64,000 nucleotides of DNA from Deinococcus frigens DSM 12807 (GTDB lineage Bacteria > Deinococcota > Deinococci > Deinococcales > Deinococcaceae): assembly GCF_000701425.1 (NCBI RefSeq), contig NZ_JNIW01000011.1, forward strand, positions 1 through 64,000, read 5' to 3'. Made by a program: the position numbers and the translations under genes. The notes under the pieces were generated by a model. It did no database searches. It saw only the letters and a list, made by a program, of their open reading frames with translations, and was not told the origin of the DNA. Positions 45,693 to 56,793 of this stretch are shown one piece after another. Position 1 is the stretch's first letter. The number at the start of each line of letters is the position of its first letter.

Positions 45693-45821
45693 ACACCGAG
45701 CATAGGCCACAACTGCCCCCACTGATAGGGCTAGAAACATGGAGTGTCTGGGGTCAGATGTGGAGAAAAGAGCTGGAGTGGTCGGCACTTTTGGGTCAGC
45801 CGATCAACCGGGGCGCAATTC

Positions 45822-47114
<1,293 letters not shown>

Positions 47115-47385
47115 CGCCGCCCGCCTCCCCGCCGTGATGACCTGGTGCAGTCTGAATGGATTTGGAGGGCATGGTCGGAATCAAAACATTCATGTGGCAC
47201 TTCCTGGCAAGGATTTTAAGCGCCCGTATGCTGGGGCATCCTGACGAAGTTAACGTTAGAGGGAGGCGGGACTGGTCCCAGCATACCCCCAAAACATGCA
47301 GCTTCCGGGCAGAGGCTTTCGCTGGCACGGCAGCCTCGCCGTGTTCGCCTCCAGCACTGCTGTGCCGGCTCCGCCATCCGGCGCA

Positions 47386-47415
47386 TTGACCCGCCCCACT
47401 CCGCCGCCCTACCAT
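47386..47415 (+). promoter_or_regulatory. Sigma-70-type promoter of the T-box operon
   Basis: TTGACC (47386-47391) and TACCAT (47410-47415) are separated by 18 bases and lie just upstream of the T-box leader. This is the clearest two-box promoter in the window, in contrast to the many -10-only leaderless promoters. Confidence 0.65.
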
Positions 47416-47439
47416 GCAGGTCACTCCTGAAAATGGGGT

Positions 47440-47737
47440 GAGTCATTCGAGTGCGAACGCGAGGACAGTAGCTTCGGCAGGGCAGTCGCTCAAGAGCGAG
47501 TCAGGGACGGTGCGAGCCTGACAGACCAGCCTCCGGGACGAAGATCCCCTCCCGCGCAGACGGAAGAAAGGCCCGACCGGGCCAACTAGACCCGTTCGGA
47601 CGCCCCCCGGCAGAGGGCCGATGCAACGAGGCCGCAGCAGTTCGCGGCGAAGTTGGGTGGTACCACGCACACGCCTTAGTGAATCGACACGGGGGCGGCG
47701 CGTCCCAGCATTCAGGCTGAGGCGCGTCGTCTTTTTT
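47440..47737 (+). promoter_or_regulatory. T-box riboswitch, isoleucine type
   Basis: A tRNA-sensing leader upstream of ileS. Stem I apical region GGTGCGAGCCTGAC (about 47509-47523) is typical; the 3' side of stem I has GACGAAGATCCCC with ATC at 47544-47546 as candidate isoleucine specifier. The antiterminator bulge AAGTTGGGTGGTACCACG (47650-47667) matches the conserved T-box (GGTGGTACC), where TGG meets the tRNA CCA end. The competing terminator follows. Uncharged tRNA-Ile would favour readthrough into the cupin gene and ileS. Confidence 0.92.
47697..47737 (+). terminator. Regulated terminator of the T-box
   Basis: Stem 47697-47709 (GGCGCGTCCCAGC) pairs with 47716-47728 (GCTGAGGCGCGTC) with one mismatch and two GU pairs, then GTC and a six-T run (47732-47737). 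It sits 20 nt before the cupin start. Confidence 0.88.
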
Positions 47738-47756
47738 AGTTTGGCTGGAGGTCACC

Positions 47757-48086
47757 ATGCAGATGCAAGACATTCCGTTTGGCGTCACCGACTGGTCGGC
47801 GGTGCGGGTCACCGAGCATCCCGGCGTCACGGGTGTGGCGCACTGGCGGACGCAGAACTTCGGCAGCATTCGCGTCCGCATGGTGGAGTACTCGCCCGGC
47901 TATCTGGCGGACCACTGGTGCAGCAAGGGCCACATCCTGCTGGTGCTGGACGGCCAATTGGACACCAAACTGGAAGATGGCCGCACCTTCACCCTCATGC
48001 CCGGCCACAGCTATCAGGTGGCCGATCACGCCGAGGCACACCGCTCCAGCACGGTGACCGGAGCCAGGTTATTCATCGTCGATTGA
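47757..48086 (+). CDS. DHCW-motif cupin protein
   Basis: A 109-residue single-domain cupin. The segment YLADHWCSKGHILLVLDGQL contains the DHCW motif; LMPGHSYQVADHAEAHRS gives the second cupin half. Function of these proteins is unknown. It has GGAGGTCACC before ATG and lies between the isoleucine T-box and ileS, so its expression should rise when tRNA-Ile is uncharged. Confidence 0.85.
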   Translation: MQMQDIPFGVTDWSAVRVTEHPGVTGVAHWRTQNFGSIRVRMVEYSPGYLADHWCSKGHILLVLDGQLDTKLEDGRTFTLMPGHSYQVADHAEAHRSSTVTGARLFIVD

Positions 48087-48127
48087 CGCCTTTGCTCTAA
48101 ACCACTCTCCCCCACCGAGGTTTTCCC

Positions 48128-51100
48128 ATGTCCACCTTCAAACCCGTCGAAGCCAACCCCAAATTTCCTGCGCTGGAGGAGGCCACCCTGAAGTGGTGGA
48201 ATGACAAGAAGATCTTCGAGCGCAGCCTGGAAGGCACGCGGGGAGGCCCGGTCTATACCTTTTACGAGGGGCCGCCCACCGCCAACGGGCAGCCGGGCAT
48301 CCATCACGTCCAGGCACGCAGTTTCAAGGACCTGTTTCCGCGTTTCAAGACCATGCAGGGCTTTCACGTCCCGCGCAAGGCGGGCTGGGACACGCACGGC
48401 CTGCCGGTGGAAATCGGCGTCGAGAAGCGGCTGGGCCTGAACTCCAAACGCGAGGTCGAGGCGTACGGCATCGACAAATTCAACGCCGAATGCCGCCAGA
48501 GCGTGTTCGTCTACGAGGCCGAGTGGCGCAGATTCACCGAGCGCATGGGCTACTGGGTGGATCTGGACGACGCCTACATGACACTGCACAGGGACTACAT
48601 CGAATCGGTGTGGTGGAGCGTCGCCGAGCTGGAGAAGAAGGGGCTGCTGTACCGGGGCTTCCGCGTCGCGCCGTACTGCCCGAAGGACGGGACCACGCTC
48701 TCGAATGCCGAGGTCAGCGAGGGCTACAAGGATATTCAAGACCCCAGCGTGTACGTGACGCTTGATCTGCTGGAGCCGGAAAAGATCGGGCTGGCGGCAG
48801 GCGCGGCGTTTCTGGTGTGGACGACGACGCCGTGGACGCTGCCGTACAACGTGGGCGTGGCGATCCACCCGGAATTTGAATATGTTGCCGCCAGGGATAA
48901 AGACGGCAAGGTGCTGATCCTGGCCCGCACGCTGCTGGACGAGGTGCTGGGCGAGGGCGCGGAAGTCGTGAAGTCGTTCAGGGGGTCAGAGCTGGACCGC
49001 CTGAGCTACACGCCCCTGTACACCGAGGCATATGAGACGGAAGGCGACGGCGCGCCGATCTGGATGAGCGGGCTGGATACGTATGTCTCCGATTCGGACG
49101 GCAGCGGCATCGTCCACACCGCCCCGGCCTTTGGCGAGGACGACATGCGGCTGGCCAGGAATTACGGCTTCCCGGTGATCGTGGGCGTGGACCCGGAGGG
49201 CAAGCACCGTTACGGCCCGTGGAAGGGCGTGTTCTTCCGGGATGCCAACCAGGACATCATCCGTGACCTCAAGGCACGCGGAGTCATGTGGCGCGACAGG
49301 AATTTCATGCACTCGTATCCGCACTGCTGGCGCTGCGGCACGCCGCTGATGTACTACGCCACAGAGAGCTGGTATCTGAACAACACCTCCATGAAGACAC
49401 GGCTGATCGAGCTGAACGGGACCATCGACTGGCACCCGCCGCACATCAAAAACGGGCGTTACGGCGGCTGGCTGGAAAACCTGATCGACTGGAACCTGTC
49501 GCGGAGCCGCTACTGGGGCACGCCCCTGCCGATCTGGGAGACGGCGGACGGCGGCAAGTACAAAGTCGTCGGCAGCTACGCGGAGCTGGCGGAACTCAGC
49601 GGGCGGCCCGAAGTGACCGGGCCGGACTTCGATCCTCACCGCCCGTTCGTGGACGACATCTCGTTCGAGCTGGAGGGCGAAACCTACCGCCGAGTTCCCT
49701 ACGTGATGGACGTGTGGTATGACAGCGGCTCCATGCCCTTCGCGCAGCACCACTACCCCTTCGAGAACAGGGCGAAATTCGAGAACGGTGGCTTTCCCGC
49801 CGACTTCATCGCCGAGGCCATCGACCAGACGCGCGGATGGTTCAACAGCCTGCACCAGATCGGCACGATGGTCTTCGACTCGGTGGCGTACAAATCGGTG
49901 ATCTGCTCGGGGCACATCCTGGACGAGAAGGGCCTCAAGATGTCCAAGAGCAAGGGCAACATCGTGGACCCCTGGGAAGTGTTCGAGCAGTACGGGGCCG
50001 ACGCCGCGCGCTGGTACATGTACGTGTCCGCGCCGCCGGAGCTGTCGCGGCGCTTCGGCATGAATCTGGTGGGCGAGGCGTTCCGCAGCTACTTCCTGAC
50101 ACTGTGGAATACCTACAGCTTCTTCGTCCTGTACGCCAATCTGGACCAACCGGATTTGCGGGCCGCGCCGCCTGTCTCGGAGAGGCCGGAGGTGGACCGC
50201 TGGCTGCTGGCGAAGGTTCAGGCGCTGATCGCCACCGTGACCGAGCGGCTGGAGAACTACGATCCCACCGGATCGAGCCGGGCGTTGCAGGACTTCGTGA
50301 CCGAGGATCTGAGCAACTGGTACGTGCGGCGCAACCGCCGGCGCTTCTGGAGCGGGGACGGGCAGGTGGACCTGGGCGCGTATTCTACGCTGCACTACGC
50401 GCTGGTAACGGTCACGCAACTCACAGCACCCTTCACGCCGTTCCTGGCCGAGACGCTGTACCAGAATCTGGTCCGCAGCGTCGCGCCGGACGCGCCCGAG
50501 AGCGTGCATCTGGGCGGCTGGCCGGTGGTGGACGACTCGCTGGCCGCGCCGTCGCTGGTGGGCGAGATGGACGCGGTGCTGAAAGTGGTCAGCCTGGGCC
50601 GGGCGGTGCGTGCCCAGAGCGGCATGCGCCAGCGTCAGCCGCTGCCCCGCGTGATGCTGCGCGCCCGCACGCCGGGGATGACGGCGGCGCTGGGGCGCTT
50701 CGGCGAGCAGATCCGGGAGGAGTTGAATGTCAAGGAGGTAGAGCTGCTCGATCAGTATGCCGAACTGGTCAGCTACGCGCTGCGGCCCAATCTGCCGCTG
50801 CTGGGCAAAAAATTCGGCAAGGCGGTGCCGCAGGTGCGTGCGGCATTGGCAGCGGCGGACGCCTCCGAGATCGCGCGGGCGGTGCGGGACGGCCAGCAGT
50901 TTGAGGTCATCGCCCCTACCGGCGAACGCTTTGAGCTGGGGCCGGACGAGGTGCTGGTGGACGCGCAGTCCCCCAAAGGCTACGCCGCGCAGGAGGAGGC
51001 CGGGTATCTGGTGGCCTTCGACACGGCACTAACGCGCGGGCTGGAGCTGGAAGGGCTGGCACGCGATCTGGTGCGCGGCATTCAGGACGGGCGCAAGAAG

Positions 51101-51307
51101 GCGGGCTTCGAGGTACAAGACCGCATCACCCTGCACCTGGACCTGGGAGGCGACGCCCGCGCCGCCGCCGAGGCGTGGCAGGAGTACCTGATGTCCGAGA
51201 CGCTGGCTGAAACTTTGGTCTTCGGGCAAGCGTCCGGCTTTAAGGCCGACGTGGAGGGTGGCGCGGCCTATCTGGAAAAACTGGAGGCGGACGGGTTGAC
51301 GGCGTAG
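48128..51307 (+). CDS. ileS: Isoleucyl-tRNA synthetase, IleRS2-like
   Basis: Class I synthetase of 1059 aa. Editing domain and core motifs: FYEGPPTANGQPGIHHVQAR near residue 45, WTTTPWTLPYNVGV, RGWFNSLHQIGT and KMSKS in KGLKMSKSKGN. Size and sequence resemble the eukaryote-like IleRS2 class, often mupirocin tolerant. The ATP-binding signature HIGH is GIHH here (G57-H60), first and third residues exchanged. No C-terminal zinc cysteines were noticed. Controlled by the upstream T-box. Confidence 0.95.
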   Translation: MSTFKPVEANPKFPALEEATLKWWNDKKIFERSLEGTRGGPVYTFYEGPPTANGQPGIHHVQARSFKDLFPRFKTMQGFHVPRKAGWDTHGLPVEIGVEKRLGLNSKREVEAYGIDKFNAECRQSVFVYEAEWRRFTERMGYWVDLDDAYMTLHRDYIESVWWSVAELEKKGLLYRGFRVAPYCPKDGTTLSNAEVSEGYKDIQDPSVYVTLDLLEPEKIGLAAGAAFLVWTTTPWTLPYNVGVAIHPEFEYVAARDKDGKVLILARTLLDEVLGEGAEVVKSFRGSELDRLSYTPLYTEAYETEGDGAPIWMSGLDTYVSDSDGSGIVHTAPAFGEDDMRLARNYGFPVIVGVDPEGKHRYGPWKGVFFRDANQDIIRDLKARGVMWRDRNFMHSYPHCWRCGTPLMYYATESWYLNNTSMKTRLIELNGTIDWHPPHIKNGRYGGWLENLIDWNLSRSRYWGTPLPIWETADGGKYKVVGSYAELAELSGRPEVTGPDFDPHRPFVDDISFELEGETYRRVPYVMDVWYDSGSMPFAQHHYPFENRAKFENGGFPADFIAEAIDQTRGWFNSLHQIGTMVFDSVAYKSVICSGHILDEKGLKMSKSKGNIVDPWEVFEQYGADAARWYMYVSAPPELSRRFGMNLVGEAFRSYFLTLWNTYSFFVLYANLDQPDLRAAPPVSERPEVDRWLLAKVQALIATVTERLENYDPTGSSRALQDFVTEDLSNWYVRRNRRRFWSGDGQVDLGAYSTLHYALVTVTQLTAPFTPFLAETLYQNLVRSVAPDAPESVHLGGWPVVDDSLAAPSLVGEMDAVLKVVSLGRAVRAQSGMRQRQPLPRVMLRARTPGMTAALGRFGEQIREELNVKEVELLDQYAELVSYALRPNLPLLGKKFGKAVPQVRAALAAADASEIARAVRDGQQFEVIAPTGERFELGPDEVLVDAQSPKGYAAQEEAGYLVAFDTALTRGLELEGLARDLVRGIQDGRKKAGFEVQDRITLHLDLGGDARAAAEAWQEYLMSETLAETLVFGQASGFKADVEGGAAYLEKLEADGLTA

Positions 51308-51698
51308 ATCGATTCAAAAGAGGGGGACGCGGCGAGAATCAGGAGTTGGTGTTGTGCCAGTTCAGCAGTTGCCGCTCCCGGACCTCAGTGATCTGCGGAG
51401 CAACGTGAATTCGCAGCCGGTGCGCTGCTTGCAGGGAATTGTCTCTGGTGGCTTTTCCGAAAACTGCGATCACGGCAGGAGTCTCAAGCTTCGCCCACAA
51501 GAAGTCCCGTCATGTCTTTGGCGTGGAAAGCTCCGCCGGGAAGAGCACCGGGGGCATCTGGCTAGCGCATTTCTCCGGCACGCTCGGAAGACGCCGGCAC
51601 ACCGCATACGCGCTGCTTCTCCTTTCAGCCGGGTGAAAGTTCGGACTTTTACCGCAAGCCGCATCAGACCTGAAGTTGCGGCCCTATACTTCCCAGCC
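51308..51698. other. Spacer with possible gene remnant
   Basis: About 390 nt between ileS and the bshA leader. No intact gene is seen. On the minus strand a frame of about 55 codons ending at 51339 (ETPAVIAVFGKATRDNS ... RERQLLNWHNTNS) looks protein-like and lacks a start, so it may be the tail of a decayed gene. TATACT at 51685-51690 is the -10 box of the bshA leader transcript. Confidence 0.4.
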
Positions 51699-51734
51699 AT
51701 GAACGTGACGGATCAGGCCGGGTTAGAGCAGTGA
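51699..51734 (+). CDS. 11-codon leader ORF overlapping bshA start
   Basis: ATG at 51699 follows TATACT by eight bases, so a leaderless transcript would begin at or next to this codon. It encodes [11 protein letters not shown] and stops with TGA at 51732-51734, overlapping the bshA GTG (51731) by four bases. A rare TTA leucine codon is at position 9. The layout suggests translation of the short ORF delivers ribosomes to bshA. Confidence 0.6.
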   Translation: MNVTDQAGLEQ

Positions 51735-52855
51735 AAGTCGCCGTACTGTGCCATGCCAGCGCGGGCGGTTCGGGCGTCGTGGCCACCGAACTGGGTCTCC
51801 AGGTGGCGCGGGCCGGGCACGAGGTACATTTCGTCGGCTCGGCGCAGCCGTTTCGCCTTTCAGGCCAGGGCGGCATGCGCGGGCCGTATTTTCACCAGGT
51901 CAGCGGCTTCGCCTACGCGCTGTTCGAGCAGCCCTACCCGGAACTGGCCGCCGCCAACACCCTGACGGAAGTGATGCTGGAATACGGCGTGGAGCTGGCG
52001 CATGCCCATTATGCGATCCCGCACGCCACAGCCGCCATTCACGCGCGCGCCATCGTTGGTTCCGGGCGGGTGCTGACCACCCTGCACGGCACCGACGTGA
52101 CGCTGGTGGGCGCGGAACCGGCCTTCCGGCACACCACCCGCCACGCCATCGAACGCAGTGACCACGTGACCGCCGTATCGCGCTTTCTGGCCGAGCAAAC
52201 GCGCGAGGTCTTCGGTCTGGACCGCGAGATCGAGGTGATTCACAATTTCGTGGACGCCGAGCGGTTCCGGCGCATTACGGACCCGGAGGTGCGGCTGCGC
52301 TTTGCCCATCCGGAGGAAGCGCTGCTGGTGCATGTCAGCAACTTCAGGCCGGTTAAGCGGGTGGAGGATGTGGTGCGGATCTTCGCCCGCGTGGCCTCCG
52401 AGCTGCCTGCGCGGCTGCTGATGATCGGCGACGGCCCCGAGCGCCCACGCGCCTTCGAGCTGGCCCAGCAACTCGGCGTGATTGGCAGGACACATTTTCT
52501 GGGATCATTCCCCGATGTGGAGACCGTGCTGGGCATCAGCGATCTGTTTTTGCTGCCCAGCAGCAACGAGAGTTTCGGCCTGGCGGCCCTGGAGGCCATG
52601 AGCTGCGAGGTACCGGTGGTGGCCGCCCGCGCCGGGGGCATTCCCGAAGTCGTCGAGAACGGCGTGACCGGCTTTTTAAGTCCGGTGGGTGACGTGGACG
52701 GCATGGCCGACGCGGCGCTGCGGGTCCTGCGGGACCGCGGCCTGTACCTCAGCATGGGCGCGGCGGCGCGGCAGGCCGCAGTGACGCGCTTTTCCCCTGC
52801 CCTGATCGTGCCGCAGTATCTGGAGGCGTATGAACGGGTGGTGCGGAACGGCTGA
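51731..52855 (+). CDS. bshA: N-acetyl-alpha-D-glucosaminyl L-malate synthase BshA
   Basis: A 374-residue GT4 glycosyltransferase catalysing the first step of bacillithiol synthesis (UDP-GlcNAc plus L-malate). Start [21 protein letters not shown] (the GGSG loop is typical), then [45 protein letters not shown] and the GT4 end [19 protein letters not shown]. Bacillithiol is the main low-molecular-weight thiol in Deinococcus. GTG start coupled to the 11-codon leader ORF. Confidence 0.94.
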   Translation: MKVAVLCHASAGGSGVVATELGLQVARAGHEVHFVGSAQPFRLSGQGGMRGPYFHQVSGFAYALFEQPYPELAAANTLTEVMLEYGVELAHAHYAIPHATAAIHARAIVGSGRVLTTLHGTDVTLVGAEPAFRHTTRHAIERSDHVTAVSRFLAEQTREVFGLDREIEVIHNFVDAERFRRITDPEVRLRFAHPEEALLVHVSNFRPVKRVEDVVRIFARVASELPARLLMIGDGPERPRAFELAQQLGVIGRTHFLGSFPDVETVLGISDLFLLPSSNESFGLAALEAMSCEVPVVAARAGGIPEVVENGVTGFLSPVGDVDGMADAALRVLRDRGLYLSMGAAARQAAVTRFSPALIVPQYLEAYERVVRNG

Positions 52856-53038
52856 GGGCTGGACATGACCGGAAAGTCGGCGTCAACCTGCCCCGTTACA
52901 TCGAGGGCACCAAAAAGCGGGGGCAGCCCCGTCCCACGGCGATTTAGCAACACGATAGGGCGTGTCGAATTCGACGCTTCCGGTAACGCTCCACTGGACC
53001 ACGTTGCTCCCAGCCCCTGGAATTTGGTGCCCTCCAAC

Positions 53039-55162
53039 TCAGGCCGCTCCGGTCACGGAATCAGCTGCAGCTGCCATGACCTGGTTGCGTCCCCCCTTCT
53101 TCGCGCGGTACAAGGCTTGATCCGCCGCCTGAATAAGATCTGCAGGCTTCGAGCGCTGCTCGGACAATGCCGCCACACCCACTGAAATCGTGATGGCACC
53201 CAGAGGCTGATGCTGGAACGAAAGGGTCAAGCCTTCCACAGCCTGCCGGAGGTGCTCTGCACGCATCATGGCCTGCGCCTCATTGGCATCGGGTAAGGCA
53301 ATCAGGAACTCTTCCCCGCCATACCGGCACACGACATCCTCCTCTTTGAAGACGCGCTGCATAAGCCCGGCAAGTTCCTTCAACACCATATCGCCCGCGT
53401 CATGACCAAACGAATCATTGAATTTCTTGAAATGGTCAATGTCGAGGACGAGAACGCTGATCGACAGCCCGCCCCGGATGGCACGGCGGACTTCCCGTTC
53501 CAGGGTCTCTTCCAGGTAGCGCCGGTTGTGCAGTCCGGTCAAAGGGTCACGGATTGACTGCAGACGCAGCGATTCGCGCAACCGTAGGTTCGCCAGAGCG
53601 AGCGCCACATGCCGCGCCATACTCTGGATGGCTGCGTTCATCGCTTGCAGAGCCTGCGGGTCTTTATCCTCGGTCTGAAGGCGAAGGACACCAACCGTCT
53701 CGCCCTGAGCAACCAACGGAACGCACAAGTAGGCCGCTGGCACATCCCGGCCAAGCGGCAGACACGGAATACTGACGCGGTCTCCATCCCGCGCATGGGA
53801 ATGAGGATGTCCCCGGCGCAGCGCCCAGCATTCTGATGGTGCGAACACCTGTTCCTCAGGAGAAGACGGCACTGCACTCCAATGGACGAACGCCTCGATC
53901 AGGTTGCGGGATGAATTGATCGTTGCGATAGACCCTCTAGTTCCCGGGAATAATTTTGCTGCCGCTCGCAAAAGAACGGTGCGTGCCTCATCAAGGGTCA
54001 GGCAAGCCTGAAGCAGATCCGCCACGTCACTCGTGGTCTGGATCTCCTGATTTCGCTTCTCCAGGATCCGGGACTGTAATCCAAGTTCTGTGTTGCGCAC
54101 TTCGAGCGTGTGCACCGCTTCCTGGACGCGCTCATTCAAATGGGTGTTAGCCTCGATCAGGTTTGAGTTCGCCTGAAGCAGATCCTCGCCCAGAACCTGG
54201 TTCTCAAGCCTGCCGATTCTGTCACGATTGTGAATGAAGTACGCTAGGCCGAACAGAGCCAAAAGAGCTATGGCCGCATCGCCCACGCCTGTATCCGGTG
54301 CCAGCATCAGGGGTGCCAGGGCGGCGTACGATCCAAATTTCAGGAACAGGATGAGATGCGATGATGTTTCTTCGCGAGTCGTGCGGGTACCTGGTGGCAC
54401 CGGCGCAAATGACTTCGCCCTGAGGGCAGCGAAGGTAAAGAGGGTGAAGGCGGTCGCCCAGGTCAGGTCCAGAGGTGATCCGGCGGTGTACGTTCCCCGG
54501 GCCACCTGAACCGTATAGATGATGTCGCCCAGAGCGAAGATCAGCACGCCGCCCAGGATCGGCCAGAGCATGGACCGCCGCTCCCGCTGCCACTCGTGTT
54601 GCAGGATGAACACGACGCCCCCGAGCATCACCAGGTCGCTTAGGGGATATAGGACGGCTGCGGCGGCAGCCAGGACACTGTCGGCTGTCTTGACGGTATG
54701 CCGGAGCAGGAGCGACCACTCGATCAGCCCCATGGAAAACACCATAATCAGGGTGTTTGTGATCACTTTGGCCCGTGCGAGTCCTTCTAGGCGCGTGCCG
54801 GTGAGTTGCAGCAGTGCGGCGAACATGGCCCATGGAAACAGCAGGAACAGCGCGTCCGCGATGGTGGGAAAAGGAATTCTCTGGTACACCACGGTGTCGT
54901 AACCCCACATGAGCAAGCCGGCGGTGTACATGCCGGTAGCGACCGCGAGGATCAACCAGCCGCTCCTGGTCCGGGCGTCGTGCTCCTGTTGTGACCGCGA
55001 GAACACCATCAGAGTGGCGATCAGGCCCGGAAGAATGAGCGGGGTGCCGCCGATGCGTGCGGTGACGCGGATCCCGCCCCAGTGTCCAAGGGTCCACAGG
55101 GCATACAGAACCAGATAAGTGATCAGCAGAAGGGACCAGCGTACGAGAGTGCTTGAAGGCAT
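53039..55162 (-). CDS. Membrane GAF-GGDEF diguanylate cyclase
   Basis: A 707-residue signalling enzyme. About nine membrane segments (residues 8-320), a coiled coil (325-385), a GAF-like domain (about 390-535) and a GGDEF domain from [19 protein letters not shown]. The active site is CRYGGEEF, intact for c-di-GMP synthesis. The inhibitory RxxD is KEED, with Lys for Arg, so product inhibition may be weak. Single gene; its C-terminus faces bshA across a 183-bp spacer with no feature noticed. Confidence 0.9.
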   Translation of the reverse strand: MPSSTLVRWSLLLITYLVLYALWTLGHWGGIRVTARIGGTPLILPGLIATLMVFSRSQQEHDARTRSGWLILAVATGMYTAGLLMWGYDTVVYQRIPFPTIADALFLLFPWAMFAALLQLTGTRLEGLARAKVITNTLIMVFSMGLIEWSLLLRHTVKTADSVLAAAAAVLYPLSDLVMLGGVVFILQHEWQRERRSMLWPILGGVLIFALGDIIYTVQVARGTYTAGSPLDLTWATAFTLFTFAALRAKSFAPVPPGTRTTREETSSHLILFLKFGSYAALAPLMLAPDTGVGDAAIALLALFGLAYFIHNRDRIGRLENQVLGEDLLQANSNLIEANTHLNERVQEAVHTLEVRNTELGLQSRILEKRNQEIQTTSDVADLLQACLTLDEARTVLLRAAAKLFPGTRGSIATINSSRNLIEAFVHWSAVPSSPEEQVFAPSECWALRRGHPHSHARDGDRVSIPCLPLGRDVPAAYLCVPLVAQGETVGVLRLQTEDKDPQALQAMNAAIQSMARHVALALANLRLRESLRLQSIRDPLTGLHNRRYLEETLEREVRRAIRGGLSISVLVLDIDHFKKFNDSFGHDAGDMVLKELAGLMQRVFKEEDVVCRYGGEEFLIALPDANEAQAMMRAEHLRQAVEGLTLSFQHQPLGAITISVGVAALSEQRSKPADLIQAADQALYRAKKGGRNQVMAAAADSVTGAA

Positions 55163-55297
55163 GTACTCTTCACTCTACTAACAGAGTTCTGGCAACTTAC
55201 TGACAGCGGTGGAAGTAGAGTCCTAAGAACTTCGGGTGCCAGGGGGTCAGAGGGTTGTGTTGCCTTAACCAGACGGAGGTAGGCTGACCGTCCGTGA

Positions 55298-55530
55298 TCG
55301 ACCTCAAGTCCTACCGCAATTCCAGAGGTTCCGGCTGACACCGCCCGCATCGCCCGCGCTGCGTTTCCCAAAAGTGCGCTATTTCTTCGCCTGCGTGACG
55401 AAATCGGCGTTTTCCTGACCGACCAGGATTTCGTCGACCTCCATCCCCAATGGGGGCAGCCTGAGGCTGCCCCCTGGCGATTGATGCTGATCAGCGTCAC
55501 TACGCTCCTGACCTGCGCTTTTTCAGCTCC
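55298..55530 (+). pseudogene. IS1182-type transposase, N-terminal fragment
   Basis: One frame reads EVPADTARIARAAFPKSALF, LRLRDEIGVFLTDQDFVDLH and GQPEAAPWRLMLISVTTLLT, which matches my recollection of the N-terminus of IS1182-family transposases. An in-frame stop precedes it (55295) and homology stops near 55530, 45 bp before the IS4 element. It is a decayed leftover of an older insertion. Confidence 0.72.
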
Positions 55531-55574
55531 TAGCGGGATTGGAGAGCAAGGTGTCAGTACTGAAGGCCGGGCAG

Positions 55575-56793
55575 CCTCAGCACCTGACACTTCCAGAAAT
55601 TGACGTTTCAGTCGCAGGAAATGGCGTCCTCAGGAGCTGAAGGTAGGTCCAGAACGTGTCCAGTCCCCACCGCACGGCCTGACTGAGTTGCATCCAGCCC
55701 TGCCGAGAGAGGCTGAGTACCAGTCGCCCCCGGTTATCGCGTCTCGGCGGTATTCCCTGCTGGTCCTCCGCCCCGACCCGGGTCATCCAGGCCAGGGCAA
55801 TGCACAGCAATCCGAACAGTCTGGAGATCCGGTCTGCTGCCGTCATGTGCGTTGCTTCCAGGTTCAGTCCCCTGGTTTTGAGTGCGGAAAATGCGGATTC
55901 GATTCCCCACCTGAGCCGATAGGTCACAAGGACGTCCAGGACAGACAAATCTGAGGCGACGATCATTCTGTCCCCTGCGGGGGACAGGGTGATGACCACG
56001 TTCATCCAGCCGCCGTACACCCACGTCCGCTCAAACAACGTCCACACCTCACCCGGTTGCAACGTCATGAAGAGATCACGGGCAAGTTCGTCGTTGACGC
56101 AGGTGTTTTCCCAGATGCGCAGACAGTGCCGAATACGTTTCCAACGCAGGAATTGGCACCATTCCTGCAGGGTGAACTCACGGTCCGCGATCAGCACGCT
56201 CCACCGCTTCGCGGGGAGCACCCCCAGCAGTCGAGCAACCAAAAGGATGCGGGCGGCGGTGCAACTGCCCCCCCTGATGGGGCAGCACCGTCCACACCAG
56301 CGGAATCACCGCCCCCCCGAGGCTGGCACCCAGCACGAGGATGTTCAGCAGAGTCTGACCATAATGCCAGGTGCGGGCAAGCGTCCTCATGGGCGTCTGT
56401 TCTGCCCAAGAACGTGCGGTCCATCACCAGCCTTAACTTGCCGTCTCCGAGCAGGGGAAGCAGGACGTCAAGGACGTCCTGCGGGGTGAACTGCGCATCA
56501 TGAAGGGCACGTGCACCGATACGGGTCTTGGATTCGAGCGTGGCGTCCTGGGGAAGGTGCAGAGCGATCTTCCGGTGAAGGGTGGATTCAGCCTGAAGCA
56601 CGGCCAGAATGACTTCGGCCAGCCGCTGGAGAGCATCAAGACGCCGATGTGGGAGCTGAGTTTTCAGGTGGTCAGCGAGCATGTCAGTATGGAGCAGGGC
56701 GGTCTCTCTGTTCGTCACAGACTTAGATACCGCCCCTTGTGCTGCCTTACTGCGTCCAGGACGCCATTCCCATCAAAGTGTCAGGTGCTGAGG
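55575..56793 (-). mobile_element. IS4-family element with 18-bp terminal repeats
   Basis: Perfect inverted repeats of 18 bp, CCTCAGCACCTGACACTT at 55575-55592 and its complement at 56776-56793, bound a 1219-bp element with one transposase frame. No target duplication is visible (left flank GGCCGGGCAG, right flank AAACACGCTC), so it may sit at a rearrangement junction. Left of it is an IS1182 fragment; right of it a pilin gene lacking its start. Confidence 0.88.
55577..56718 (-). pseudogene. IS4-family transposase with two frameshifts
   Basis: Three overlapping frames together give a complete DDE transposase: first D in [12 protein letters not shown], second D in [12 protein letters not shown], and E in YRLRWGIESAFSALKTRG. 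Frame changes occur near 56396 (after RTFLG) and at a run of seven G (56268-56274 on the plus strand as C). The stop codon lies inside the terminal repeat. With two shifts it is unlikely to be active; programmed frameshifting at the G run is possible but cannot explain both. Confidence 0.85.

Noticed and set aside
52856..53038. Open frame in the spacer after bshA as a small gene
   Set aside because: It has no start signal, family motif or convincing composition; it continues antisense into bshA.
54645..54665. Second copy of GGATATAGGACGG as in the recombinase promoter
   Set aside because: It lies inside the diguanylate cyclase coding region without the dyad, so it is probably chance.
55295..55530. 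Intact small gene before the IS4 element
   Set aside because: Sequence matches the front of an IS1182-type transposase and is truncated, so it is a fragment.
56500..56784. N-terminal extension of the pilX-like frame
   Set aside because: This stretch is the antisense of the IS4 transposase and its terminal repeat, not pilin sequence.
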